From contig NMRA01000194.1 of NCBI GenBank assembly GCA_002633005.1, positions 206,458 through 270,457 of the forward strand: a stretch of DNA of 64,000 bases, in the 5' to 3' direction. Position 1 is the stretch's first letter, and each line of letters opens with the position of its first letter. A model generated the notes under the pieces. It was not told the origin of the DNA and ran no database searches. It saw only the letters and a program-made list of their open reading frames with translations. A program made the position numbers and the translations under genes. Of the stretch, positions 13,173 through 25,269 are shown in pieces. The stretch is from Phoronis australis. Taxonomy: Eukaryota; Phoronida; Phoronidae.

Positions 13173-14648
13173 ATGGCAATTTTGACATTCGTCAAACTCC
13201 TCAAATACCGCACATCGCATTTTGTAAACTAACAGGATTTTAAAAGACTTGGCAGTTAAAATTGTAGAAAATAGTTGCCAACACAACATTTTCATAAATA
13301 CATAGAGTATTATAAACACCAAGGTGAATGATCATTTGTGATTGATCATAATTCTTGAATTTGAGACGGACAATTTTGCCCATTTCTAAAATTAGGTACG
13401 CTGCCCACCCCAACCTTGAGCAAAGAAGCTGAACTGGTGACTTTTTACTCCTAATTACAAGTCTTCGAACAGACTTCTACATGTATCTGTCAACGGCTGT
13501 TTTATACCTGATTAAATCCAGACTGAATTATCACAACATCAGGTGTGATGGACAAGTTTCTTTAAATTAGCAACAGTGAAGCATGTCATAAGTTGGGGGA
13601 ACCACAAACACATTATTTACTTAATAAACAAAATGCTTCTAACTCTTGCAATTACTGGCTGATTATTCAACAAACTTGTGCCAAGAAAAATAAAAAGTGC
13701 CCATCATTGACCACCATGAGTGTACCATACACCTGTGCTCATTCTTCAAAGAACACAATGACACCTGAAGACGGCCATAGAAATGAAACGTTGTGTCAGT
13801 ATACATAGGCTTAAGGTTGGGGTAAATAAACAAATGGAAAAAGTAATTCTCACACGTTTCCATAAAAGATAAATAGCACAAAAAATAATGGTTTGCCATG
13901 TTTAGCTTCTTCACCATAATTATTTCTCAGAAACTGTGAGAATTCCCAGTGTTAGATTCCCTTGAAAATGAAACCCAGGCAATTCTGCCAATTGGATTTA
14001 CCCAAAATTGGTGAGATTCTATAGTAAATACAGACAACTTCTTTCCATGTGAAATATGTGAAATTTGTAAAACTAAGAAGGCATCATTTACATCTCACAC
14101 CAAATTGGACATTCCTAAGTGTGTCAGCGATGACGTAACACGTGATGGGTCCCAAACCATCATTTCTGTTATTTAAATACTTCAGAATAACTAAAAACAG
14201 GACAGAGTTGTTTGCAGTTAGTAAAAGAGGACAGGGTGAAAACACAATGTGAAACAGCGAGATAAGAGGACATTTAGCATTAAGAAATAAATAGCACATG
14301 TCCACATTGTTGATTGTCTTGTGACATTTACAAGACATTTGACTCAGCTAGTTTGCAATAAACAAGCTATTAGCAACTTGCACTTCACAAAAAACATGAA
14401 CTTAAATGGCAATAATACTATATTTGCCAGAAGATCTCTTTTTAAAGGGAAAGCAAGTGTTTTGATGATACCTTTAGCAAAAATGCAGATCCCTGGTTAT
14501 CTTGTAGACATTTTACTGTGTTAATTAAACATAAACGTTCCCATGGCAAGTATGTAAAATCCAAGAACAACAGAATGTGATGTAAACGGCCCAACAAAGG
14601 CCTGCAACTTGGTTCTCCATTCACTTGCATTGAGCAGAAACAAATGAC

Positions 14649-14816
14649 ATGCAGAGACTGTTCATTGTGTGCATGCAGAGACTGTTCATTGTGTTCATGC
14701 AGATACTGTCCATTGTGTTCATGCAGAAACAGTTCATTGTGTTCATCCAAAGACTGTTCATTGTGTTCATGCAGAGACTGTTCATTGTGTTCATGCAGAG
14801 ACTGTTCATTGTGTTC
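14649..14816. repeat. 24-bp minisatellite, seven copies
   Basis: Seven tandem 24-mers of atgcagagactgttcattgt + gttc, with 0-5 changes per unit. Because 24 is divisible by three, several frames on both strands stay open, giving spurious repetitive proteins such as (EHNEQSLH)n. Confidence 0.97.
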
Positions 14817-15070
14817 AATAGGGAGTAGAACATCATGCTTCCTCAATGGAAGCGAGTGCAGAACAAAGATGCGGGCCTTTTGTTGGGCCAGTTACATCAC
14901 TTCCTGTCGCTCCATGGATAGTAGAACAGTAATTAACGTGGAAAAATGTATTTCCAAGACAACCAGTATTTTTACTATAGCATCAAAAATGTCTGCTATC
15001 TCCCATTAAGATCCATGAGTTGAATGCTACAAAAATTTCTACTTTAAGGGCCGTTTCAGATGAGAGGCAT

Positions 15071-15450
15071 NNNNNNNNNNNNNNNNNNNNNNNNNNNNNN
15101 NNNNNNNNNNNNNNNNNNNNNNNNNNNNNNNNNNNNNNNNNNNNNNNNNNNNNNNNNNNNNNNNNNNNNNNNNNNNNNNNNNNNNNNNNNNNNNNNNNNN
15201 NNNNNNNNNNNNNNNNNNNNNNNNNNNNNNNNNNNNNNNNNNNNNNNNNNNNNNNNNNNNNNNNNNNNNNNNNNNNNNNNNNNNNNNNNNNNNNNNNNNN
15301 NNNNNNNNNNNNNNNNNNNNNNNNNNNNNNNNNNNNNNNNNNNNNNNNNNNNNNNNNNNNNNNNNNNNNNNNNNNNNNNNNNNNNNNNNNNNNNNNNNNN
15401 NNNNNNNNNNNNNNNNNNNNNNNNNNNNNNNNNNNNNNNNNNNNNNNNNN
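15071..15450. other. Assembly gap of 380 N
   Basis: A continuous run of N. It lies in the intron-sized interval between the exons at 19098 and 8086 and could hide the exon that the reading phase demands. Confidence 1.
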
Positions 15451-16189
15451 GAAGACCCAAGCCTATCTCTAACCATTAGATCTGATCAAGGCCAATCAGA
15501 TTATGTCACAACATCAGTTATGGCTGACATCCAGACGTGACTGATCTCTTGTTTACAACCAGAGAAACAAAAATGTGACATTTGAAGATGTCAAATAAAC
15601 AAGACTTGCATAGGGTTCATGCCCATGTGAGCATCACTGCTAGTTTTGGTGTAAACAGTCAATTAGAATCACTTAGTAAGATGGTGTTGTAGGTAATAGG
15701 CCATGATGCAGTGTTTAGTCACCCATAATGACATCTGCAGAGACTGTCATCAGTGTCTGTAAACTGTGCTTCACAGCTTTTACTTTTCCTTCAAAAGCAC
15801 CAGACCAAATGAGGCAACCAGTCTGTTCTAACTTTTAAGTCCTAGGCACATTTGGTCCCCGCCCTCAAGGCACAAGCCGTTTTGGAGCTCGCCACGACCA
15901 ATTGTTTGAAACTTTTGGTTGACTCTCAGCTCACAATATCCTAAAATCTGCCAGTAAGAATATTTCATGTCTTTCAAAAAATAAAAATAAACTGTTTCTT
16001 ATTTGCCAGATTTAATGACCATACATCGAGTAACTTTTTAGAAATCATGGCAAATACTATGGAAACTAGAATTCCCAACAGGGGACTCTATAACAGGACG
16101 ATTTATCCAAAAATCCAAGTCTTCTGTGATCTCTTAAATAGAAATGCATAACAAATTTATTGAAGAACCATCAAATAGGTAGAAAACAG

Positions 16190-17060
16190 ACAAAAAAAAA
16201 TTGCCACTAGGGGGTGTCATAGCAGTCCCAACCATCCTAAATACGTCAGCCGTGCAATTTCCATCACAGTGCAAACAAATACGCCATTTTGCATAATAAT
16301 CCTCAGAATGGTTTGACTGACAGTGTGGCGAATGCCAAAAAACAGGTTAGAAAATAATACAATAGCAAATACAAATAATACCAAGTGGTGCACAAAGAGT
16401 TGAATCTATTCAAAAATGAGGTGCCATCATCTCTCGAATAGAAATCTATTTGCCAACTCCAGAAGAAAAATGCAAAAAACTAAAACTGCAACAAGGCGGC
16501 GCAGTCAAAGTCATCTGCCAACATGTATATATAAATACACTTGCCAAATGTAACAAAGATCTTGCAAGGATTTTAGCAGAAATAAGTCCGGAGGCAAAAA
16601 AAAATTGCCACTAGTGAATCCAACGGTAGTTGGAGGCATCCACAAATATTCTCATAAGGAACACATAACCCAATCTTCATTATTTTTGATACGGTATGGC
16701 TGATAGACAAGTGGACACCAAAAAACAGATCGAAAACAGTAAAAACGGTCACTAGGTGGCAAAGAAAATCATCCAATTTGTCTAATAATGGAAAGCCGTC
16801 ATTGTCTCCTGAATTTGCTGAACTTTATTTCCATTATTCCAAAATTTCATGCAAATACAACAAGGAACTCTGGAGACAGAAAAGCAAAATTAACGTAAAA
16901 ACCTAAATTGTCGCAGGAGTAGACAGATCTATCCAGTAATTTGCTCGTGCCATCCTATGCGGGAACTTGCCTGCAAAATTTCACAAACATCCATCAAGGG
17001 GTTTTGAGATATACCAACCTACACATGGAAAGAGGAATGGACGGACAGCATATAATGTAC
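16190..17060. repeat. Decayed copy of the 'gccactagg' repeat family
   Basis: Contains aattgccactagggggtgtc (16200), ttgccactagtgaatcc (16605) and cggtcactaggtggcaaag (16743), plus atataaatacacttgccaaa and an end ggttttgagatataccaa ... ggaatggacggacagc. These match the array at 62450-64000 and its GGACG-rich end, but this copy is heavily diverged. Confidence 0.75.
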
Positions 17061-17884
17061 CCACATGTACATGAGCATTAAGAACCCTCTCACAAACTGA
17101 GCAGCTAGGATATCTAATTTTCGCTAGCAGTTCTCACAAAAACAGATGGCCAGTTTGTTTCTTTCTCTATAAACTGTTGTCAAGGGAAAGTACATTGCAG
17201 CTGTGAATCAGAGAAATGCTTCAGTGAGTCACAACATGGCCTTATCCAGGACACTACATTGTGTACACATTTTACAGTGGGTGACATAAAAATGTCAAAA
17301 TGATCCATGAAGAGAATGTCACCTTGTGTAGAGGACAAGTTCCTGACACCAGCTGGGAGACTATACGGTAATGGTGAAAGTATTGACTGGTAGTTACAAG
17401 AGGATTAAATTACACACCATTTGGAAGGAACAGCATTTTTTACTTTACCCTAATAAAGGAAAAACACATATCAATGGTAATCCTGCAGAGACATTCTTCT
17501 GCAGCAATTACAGACTGTTCCCCTGGTGTGTTTTTACTATACATAGAACAGTAGGAAGTGGCATAAATGGCCTATCAAAGACCCACATCTGTGGTTCTGC
17601 ATTCACAGCCACAGAGCAAAACATGAATGACTGGCACAGACTGGGTACATAGCAAGGCATAGAGTTTTGTTCAATGGAAGGGAATACAAAACCTATATGT
17701 AGTGAATGCCCACAGTTTTTCAAGCTCTTTGTCTGAACAGATGCTAGCTGTGCTACACAGCAACAACATGGAGCATTGTTAACTTGGACTTCAGCATGTT
17801 TCACAGTGGTGAGATTTTCCCATAGTAACAACACACCATGGGAACAGTCAACACAGCTAGAAATTAACCCACTTTCCATTGCAA

Positions 17885-18080
17885 AAATCAAGTACTGATT
17901 TAGACCACTTGATGTTACGAAACTGGTCTCAAATTGCTCGAGTCCAGGCTTTACAACGTGGCTTGTCACAGTGTCATTTAACGCACTTGGCATTATCTCA
18001 AAGAATAGCGCTACCACCAACCTTTGCAAACCCAGAAATCACCTACCATTTGAGTACGAAACAAGATATTAAGATCACTT
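17885..18080 (+). repeat. Dispersed repeat, copy 2
   Basis: Shares atttagaccacttgatgtta, cgaaactggtctcaaattgc and the later gaaatcaccta ... gagtacgaaacaag with the copy at 4684-4920. Confidence 0.55.
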
Positions 18081-18595
18081 TTACCGAGATAAGTGGTTTA
18101 AATAAAACCGTAGCTCTTTAGACACAACACAGACCTTATAAAGTGTCTCCCTAGGATACTCACACAACTGTATTTTTACTAAATGTAACATCTAAAAAAG
18201 TTAGGTTCTCTCTAAAAGGTCAGCTTCAAGAAAACTATTAAGGCAAGTAAGAAACAAACCGTGTTTCCAAACATGTATGCACTGCCCTTGAAGGATCATG
18301 AAGCAAACAAGTAAACAGTTTTTGGTGTCATCTGTACATGGTTCATTCCTTTTTAAAGCTTATTTTCACTTTGGCTTATTTATCAACCTTATCCTAGTTT
18401 GAATATCTGTCTGTCTGCCTCTTGTTAGTTTTGCTCTGTGGTTTATTGCATTGTATAGCATTCTATTACTAGTTTTCATAGTCAACCACTACTTAAATAT
18501 AATCAATCAAGCACAATGTCCATTATTTTGTAGAAAATAGTCGCCAAAACAATCTGTTTTATGATTCAGTCTGTGCTAAGAATAACACAAAATTA

Positions 18596-18820
18596 TTATA
18601 AAACACAAAAAATAACTACAGGCGGTCTGGTACATTGTGCGCGCAGGCCGCGCATGTGGGCTCATTGCACTGATCACCTAGAACCATTTCTATGCTTACA
18701 TAATTAAAACCAAGGGTAGGAGCAACTCAAGGGTTTAGCAGTGTGCCCCAGTGGCACTCAAACGCACAATCTTGAGCAAAGGAAGTGGACACTTATCCGT
18801 CTAGGCCACAATGCCTCCTC
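18596..18820 (-). mobile_element. tRNA-derived SINE
   Basis: Minus-strand copy of the SINE at 48334-48579: tRNA-like head (gaggaggcattgtggccta), degenerate B box near 18760, and 3' part with ccgcgcatgtgggctcattg in the given strand. Diverged from the other copies. Confidence 0.8.
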
Positions 18821-19097
18821 ATCATCAAGTCCTGTTATATAACAGCTGAGCAGTGCAATGCACAATCTAGGTTAATGATCAAACAGAATTTTCTTAATGG
18901 TGAGGGATGCTTAATATATTCTGCAGGAATTCTTTTCATAACTGAAAAAGACAATGACCACCTTCGGGCTCGAAGTAGCGCGGAAGTTCTGTCCATCCAA
19001 ACACCGCCAAAACAATTACATGTGATCCCGTTAATAATCTCGTATGCACAAAACTGAGTTCAATACCTGCCTGGTACTATTTGGATCATCTACTCAC

Positions 19098-20069
19098 CTG
19101 TGGATCCACACATGAGGTATGCCCCCAGCTCCTGCTCGGCTCTGTAGACACTTCACATTTAGTCTTTCTCTTCACCTTTCGACTGGACTTTTTTTGTTGC
19201 TTTACTTCGACATTACATTTGGCCAACCCATGGGATGTCTCACTACTCTCAACTGCTGGATTGTAGTGCCTGTCAACACGACTATCACAGTCAGGTGACT
19301 GTGTTGCAGGTCCATTATTTGCCAGAACGCCAATATCATCAAACCAATGATACTTTTGTGAACATTCAGAATCTGTCAAACTCTGGTTCAGTAATCTGCC
19401 AGTATTTCCACAACTATCTAAACTTGTCAAACTCGCCTGTAGTTCATCAACGGTTTTGGACAGATCTGCAATCTGCTGTGTGAAGTCACCTGCATCTTCA
19501 AGGTCATGGCCTCTGTCAAGGTCATGACCTCCACAGCCATGAATGAAGTCGTGTTGAAGTCTCAGTTGCTCGTGACTTAATGAACGCAGAAGACTACGGA
19601 AGGCTGTGTCAGGACTGACTAGGTTGGGTTCGCTTAAAGTGTGACCACCCCTTACACCTAGACTCTTGTGAGACTCTACACGACACAACCTGTAGAAGTC
19701 CTTTTTAAACTCTGTCTCTACACTGACTGGAGTAAGATCATGCTTCAATGACACCGATTCTGTGACACTCTGTTCATCAACGCTACTCGTTTCCAAAGTA
19801 ACGACCTTTGCCCTCTTACACAGCTCCTCCCATTCTTTGTCAAATTCCTCCAGCATGACTGCATTGCTCGGTGAGATATTCATTGAGGGTAAGGTCCTTG
19901 CTGTGGTGTCAGCAATGTTGCAATCATCAGAATATTCCGACTCCAGCCGTAACGGCGGACTGTCACTCAGCTGCGATGTTTCAGAAGTACCACCGACATC
20001 AATCTTCAGCAGTAATGCATCCATCTCTCGCAGATCTGCCTGGATGTTGGGCATGTCCTTCCTGCCAAT
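19098..20069 (-). CDS. NCKAP5: NCKAP5-like exon: C-terminal acidic/helical region
   Basis: A 972-base exon (324 codons), phase 0 on both sides: acceptor gccttcag|ATT, donor CCACAG|gtgagt. It starts IGRKDMPNIQADLREMDALL, continuing the preceding exon's helix. Other ordered-looking blocks are MLEEFDKEWEELCKRAKVV, EFKKDFYRLCRVESHK, TAFRSLLRSLSHEQLRLQHD and a coil QIADLSKTVDELQASLTSL. The end is basic (KKSSRKVKRKTK), a possible nuclear or microtubule-binding patch. I know no named domain with this pattern. The downstream join is unresolved: this exon ends in phase 0, whereas the last exon needs one carried base. Confidence 0.88.
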
Positions 20070-21128
20070 CTGAAGGCATAATGAACAATATAGGAAAGTT
20101 GTACCAGAGCTATAAAACCAATTACTGTAGTGGAGTCTCTTCAAAAATGTCAATTTTTCTGGACCAATAACATTGCTATGAGTGCCCACAACTTTTATAA
20201 AGAGTGTCTGATGGTAGCTAAGGTAACGGATTTGAAAATAGCAAAGTATTGACCAGGTGCTATCTATATCTTATGAAATAACTAAGAAAATAAAATTTCA
20301 CACACAATCTTTTCTAAATTGGTGAGAGTTTATCAAGCTTCAACTGCTGTATCAAAATAAGGTAAACCAAATATTAATTCCATTTTGTAATATGCTGGTA
20401 CTGCAGAATCTGGGAATACAACCTTGTCTTCCATAGACTACATGCGCTTTCTTTTCTCATGAAAATATTTTTCTCAACAGCTAAATATTTTCATTCGCGC
20501 ACACAATTCACATCTTCAAGTGAAAACTGGAATACTTCAAAGAACAGGGTTGTCATGAATGACAAAAGGAACACTGCTCATGAGAAAAGAACTTTCAAGA
20601 AAAGAACACATCTACCAGGATTTTCCGCAGATAAGCCCATCTGGTCTGAAACACCTATGGGCATTTATTTAAAAAATTATGCTGATCAAGCAGCCATGGG
20701 CGTTCATTTGGCGTTACAACTTCTGGTGTGAAGTGTCCAAATAGTGGGACGTTTATTCCGAAAATTTCCTCTTAACAACCCACTCAGCGTCAACTTTTTG
20801 TCACAACAGTTTTAAGTAAAAAAATGCCAAAATCAACAAAACTGTGGCTTTACGTTTAAAAGCTCCAATTTCTGAATAAACTCCCAGGTGTTTAGTTGGT
20901 GTTACTAAAACGCCTGAAAATTTTCATTTTCCGAACATACACCCATGTGCTTATCTACGGAAAATCCCAGTCCTAAGAAGACCACCGGTACAGTCTGAAA
21001 TGGAAAACATCATCTAGTAGGTCAGCCATGAAATGTATTTTACTACATCCAGGAAAGAGGAAAGTTCAATACAGGATGGATCAATCTGACACTTCAATAC
21101 GGGATGGGTCAATCTGACACATACTCAC
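20070..21128. other. Intron with no recognised content
   Basis: Only a plus-strand open frame of 90 codons (20459-20731) without recognisable protein features. Short near-repeats of 'caatacgggatgggtcaatctgacac' type occur at 21067-21120. Confidence 0.5.
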
Positions 21129-21257
21129 ATTCAACTCCTCTAGCCTTTTCTTTGGGTCCCAGTCAGGGAGCTTTACTTGTGGCCGGCTCTTCCACATTTC
21201 CACAAAGTTCAACACTCCGCTCTGTGACTCATCATCGCTGGAGTCCGAGATGATTGA
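21129..21257 (-). CDS. NCKAP5: NCKAP5-like exon: 'MWKSRPQVKLPDWDP' block
   Basis: A 129-base exon (43 codons), phase 0 both sides: acceptor gatctag|TCA, donor TTGAAT|gtgagt. After an acidic Ser stretch it encodes GVLNFVEMWKSRPQVKLPDW and DPKKRLEELN, which look structured and are rich in Trp and charged residues, unlike the disordered exon before it. I do not recognise the domain. Splice sites and phase fit both neighbours. Confidence 0.85.
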
Positions 21258-22009
21258 CTAGATCCAATAAATAGCTCCATTAGAAAATTTTGTTCACACA
21301 TAAGGCACATAACTTCCATGTAAAAAGTACGACGCTTCGGTGTTAATGTTCACAGTGGGCTCTGATTTTTCTGAGAAAGACGTTTAGAGAGAATGAAATA
21401 TGTTTTAAAAATTCTCTCAGGTTTTGTAATAAGCAACAAGTCTTAAAACTTTGATTTACATAAAGAAGATTCCGTGCAATTACACAGTAACCAATTAGCA
21501 ACACTGTGCGAGGCTTGCGTTACCTGTTGGGCCAAATGGAGTTAATTTTCATTGCGAGTATGAATTTAAAGGCAGAATAAAAAGACACAAAAAGATCCAA
21601 GACAATAATTTTAAGGATTCAAATGTTGTTTTATGGTTATTATCTTTAAACACAAAATGTTAAAATTCATTTAAAAGAATACTAGAGCCAGTTTCGACCT
21701 ATTTATAGAAATTAAGAATGACTTTCCTTTCTAGATTTCTAAAATAAAATAATCCACTGCTCGTCAACCCTCAAAACTTTGGAACAAGTTTGAAAACCCC
21801 TCACAAAGAATACTAAACTGTCAAGCGCAACCGATGCTTTCGCCAAGTTACACAAAACTATGGGAGGAGACTCACCGAGAACACGGGATTCATTTTATGG
21901 CAAGGTCTAAGTGTTTCTAGTTGAATAAGAGCTTTCATCATTCAGGTGAGACATGAATCGTGCAGTAGCAAGAGACGGAACAGAAACTGGCTGACACCCA
22001 AAACACGAT

Positions 22010-22473
22010 ATGTAGTAGGACCTCATCCCAAATATCAACAAACCTATAGATTTTAACTTGGTAAAAGTCTAGAAAAGTCATATTTTCTGAAAGTAGGAAG
22101 CCTGTAGAATTTGATTTTTAACTTAATACCAATTTCCCATCAACTGGTCTTTTTGACAAAATTTTGGGAAAAAAGAAAAACACATCCCTAGCAAAGTAAT
22201 GGAAACAATAACATGAACAAATTTCATTTGATGTAAATATTCAAGATGAAATCTCAAAAACGCTTAAAATTTTCTATTTTTTTCTAAATTATCATTTTGG
22301 TATAGTTTTATGCAACTTTTGAATACTGTTTTTTATAGCCCCTGATCCAAAAGAAGAACATTTTAAAACATTCTCATCTGAAATTTTCATATGAACCCAA
22401 TCAGCCATTTCTGAGATATGAAGTTCCAAAGTTAGCCAAATTTAGACATTTTTCTAAGGTCCTACATAACTTG
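22010..22473. mobile_element. TIR element (tatgtagtaggacct ends)
   Basis: Left end tatgtagtaggacct and right end aaggtcctacataac are inverted. No coding sequence. It ends 36 bases from the splice donor of the giant exon at 22510. A related inverted copy begins near 47060 (agggccttagaaaaatggct; tatctcagaaatggctaatc). Confidence 0.65.
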
Positions 22474-22509
22474 AAACGTTTCTGTGAAGTTTAACTTGTA
22501 CATCAGTAC

Positions 22510-24507
22510 CTGCCCAGTTGGAGGTGGAAGACCAGTAGAGACACCTGTAGGCTCCACAGTCTCCTTCATCTGTCCAATCATCAGTGGCGAACTGCGCGGC
22601 TGCGAACTACCACTACTGGTGCTGCTAGTGAGGGGGGAGTGGCACTCCACTCCGCTGTCCGACAACCTCTGCTCAACTGAACGAGTATCCTTATTGCTAG
22701 ATGAAAGGCCAATGTCCACACATAGAAAATCCGACTGTTTCTGAGACAACAAATCGTGACTATTGCCACAGAATGGACCATTAACAAAAATCCCTGAGTC
22801 ACGTGTGGCTTCACATTTAGTCGTTTTTGCACTTAGATGTTTTTCACTTGAAGCCCTGGGTGTCGCTAAACTAGCTCTATCAATGCTTGGAAAACGGGCA
22901 CTGGGAGTATCATCACGGTAACAATATCCGACGACAGGTGAAAAATTGGAATTTGTGCCTGCCTGAAATTCCACATTTTGCCCATTATGAGGTAGTCTAT
23001 TCACACCATTGATAGTCTGTTCACAAGGTGTGCCATGCTCCAAATTATTTTCAAAGAATGCCTTGATGTCCTTCACCTTTCTCTTAGATGACCCTTCAGT
23101 ACTTGAAACCGATCTTGAGCTGCCAGATGAGTCGTGGCGATCCCTTCGACTAGAAATCTGATCAGATAGTTTGGGTTTGGCTGGAATGGGAGGTGGGATC
23201 TTTTTCCCTGTGGGTGGAGTTAACACTGAAGCACCATTTAAACGAGACTGCTCCACTTGATTGGCAGCTGGGATCACCTCTGAGGCTGCTTTCTGATTGG
23301 CTGCATCCAACAGCATCCGCTCCAGCGAGGCAATTTTCAAAGTCATGGGTCGGGGTGAGGCAGAGAAGTCCCTGTCGATGGATACCTCTGTGCGACTATG
23401 AACAGTACTGGCAACGGAGAGGTCACTAGCTACACTGCTGAACTCATTGGAGGTATGCATGATCTGTGCACTCTCCGTGTCACTACACTCCAGCCTCACA
23501 CTATCGCTACTATCCACCATCACCTTGGTTGGTGATGACGGTGTGTCATCAAAGTCCGTTAACTCATCTTCCGTATCGCAAGCCTCGCCCTCCAACAGCT
23601 CGTCCAAAGACACGGATGACGCGATGCTCAGATGTTTCGATCGCGGAGACATCTCCCCATCCTCACCCTCTGACGTTCTTAACTCAATCTCCGGCAGACC
23701 GTCTTCGTTGGCAGTATATTTCTCCTCGAATGCATCAGTGAGTTTCATCAGTTCCCTCCCCGGTGATATATCCGGCTGAGACGTGCTACTGGTACTCAGC
23801 AGTGACTCTGGTAATGGCCGACTGGCCTCACCCGAGCCCAGTGAGGTGCATGGGGCACCATCATTCTGTCCCACATTGTCGTAGAACTCCTCCACATAAC
23901 GATATCTACACCCAGCACTGCTACCAGACCCTCTCTCTACACCTATACTGGTATGATCGCTGCTTACAATGGGCAACTTTGGCGACCGCACTCGTTCCAT
24001 GTGACCATTATTAGAGACAACTTCTACATTCTGTATTTCACTAGTGTTATGGGAGTTCCTGCTTAAGAAACCAGCTGAGTTTGTATCCATGTTGCTGGTC
24101 TCAATACCACTATGTGAGCCCCTACTCAGGCCACTAACTGAGTTCATGCTGCCTTGACTAGCCTGCCGACTATGGGATCCTCCTTGAACATAATCAACTC
24201 TTTTCATCTTCGGGCTCTCATTGGTGGCGGGGAACTCTGTCTCGATTCTTGACCCTGAAGAGACGACACTACCACTGGGGGAGCCACCACTTCCGACTTG
24301 GGACTGGTGAAGTAAGTACTGTATTTTGCTGCGCGGGGTCATGACCCCTGACTGACTAGGTGAATCCAGGGCACAGGCTTCTCTAGGCTGACCCTCTGGA
24401 CTCTCAGGGGACTCGGGGGAGTACATGCCGCCTCGGGCAGCCAACTTGTCTCTCAGCCAGATGGGGGGCTCACTCGGCTGCGGCTGGGCTGCAGCATTGT
24501 AGAGACT
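22510..24507 (-). CDS. NCKAP5: NCKAP5-like giant exon: disordered Ser-rich region
   Basis: A 1998-base exon (666 codons), phase 0 at both ends: acceptor caattgcag|AGT, donor GGGCAG|gtactg. Early on it has SEPPIWLRDKLAARGGMYSP and a TPRSKIQYLLHQ segment. An acidic block near residue 270-350 includes SVSLDELLEGEACDTEDELT. Around residue 445-460 lies GKKIPPPIPAKPKLSD, a proline-rich SH3-ligand-like motif that fits a family named for binding Nck. A KVKDIKAFFENNLEHG helix follows. The end carries LSDSGVECHS, loosely like the TLDSGIGTF motif of vertebrate NCKAP5/NCKAP5L. Most of it looks disordered and rich in Ser/Pro sites. Vertebrate relatives also have one very large central exon. I see no clear SxIP (EB1-binding) motif. 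Confidence 0.93.
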
Positions 24508-25182
24508 CTGCAATTGATAACAGCTGGAGTAAGACAGGCACAATATGGAAATGAGTTTCCAACAGTACATGTTCCAATAGTACATGTGAATCTAACAAGA
24601 ATTTCAAAGTATCCCCAAGAAAAATGAGGCAGAATCAAGATTTTATCAACAAAATCATCTCGTGGGCATTGGGAAGATCTTCAACAAATTTGAGCACCCA
24701 AGGGGTGTGTGTGTGTACTTGGACTTTGTCCTAGTCACAATTAAAATTGAACACTGCATAAGGCCATCTGCAGTCTTGATGCAGCAGCATAAACAAAACC
24801 TACAAAAACATGATTTTGCCAGCCAATGTACAAAAAAGTAACTTGAAAACACAAATAAATAATGCATGCCAATCAAAAATAAAATACAAAACATTCCAGC
24901 AAGTTAATGAGCAGTGAACATGCTTGAAAATGAGATTTTTAAATAGCAACTGATCACAGGGACTGACAACTAGTGACACCTAGCTGCCAAAGGACTGAAC
25001 TAAGGACATTACAAAGTAGACCCTATTAACCGCAAAGCCCATTATTCCTTAACTTGAAGGTGAGCCCTTATGCCATGGACTAGGAACTTTAAAAAACACT
25101 TTATAAAGCATGTTGACAGCAGGGCTCACTTGTCCTGAGCCACAGAAAGCAGTGTTCAATTGCAGCAATAGGTGTCACTTAC

Positions 25183-25269
25183 ATCTCCACCTAACAGGAA
25201 ATCTCCACTGTCCACTGAATGCATGCTATTGCCGGAGCCGTGTCTTGATTGGTTGAGAAATGAATAGGC
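25183..25269 (-). CDS. NCKAP5: NCKAP5-like exon: short Ser/Gly-rich segment
   Basis: An 87-base exon of 29 codons, phase 0 on both sides: acceptor cccttgcag|GCC, donor GGAGAT|gtaagt. It encodes AYSFLNQSRHGSGNSMHSVD and then SGDFLLGGD. The SGD-LL end is reminiscent of SSGDLLSE just after the coil in human NCKAP5, a weak match. Confidence 0.78.

Larger units (their letters stand above)
8087..19097. other. Interval between last two known coding exons
   Basis: Apart from the duplicated block, minisatellite, gap and repeats listed separately, no splice-bounded exon was found. A 173-residue open frame on the minus strand at 17508-18029 has no recognisable domain and overlaps a dispersed repeat. 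Confidence 0.55.

Noticed and set aside
14442-14846. 134-codon minus-strand frame with repeated EHNEQSLH units
   Set aside because: It is the translation of the 24-bp minisatellite; other frames on both strands are open as well, and no splice or start context supports it.
15020-15479. Four open frames of 134-150 codons
   Set aside because: They are made of N from the assembly gap.
17508-18029. 173-codon minus-strand frame, a possible missing exon
   Set aside because: No recognisable domain, composition unlike the neighbouring exons, and it overlaps a dispersed repeat at 17885-18080.
23447-23779. 110-codon plus-strand frame inside the giant exon
   Set aside because: Antisense shadow of the Ser-rich coding exon at 22510-24507.
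24695-24720. GT microsatellite
   Set aside because: Only about six GT units; too short to matter.
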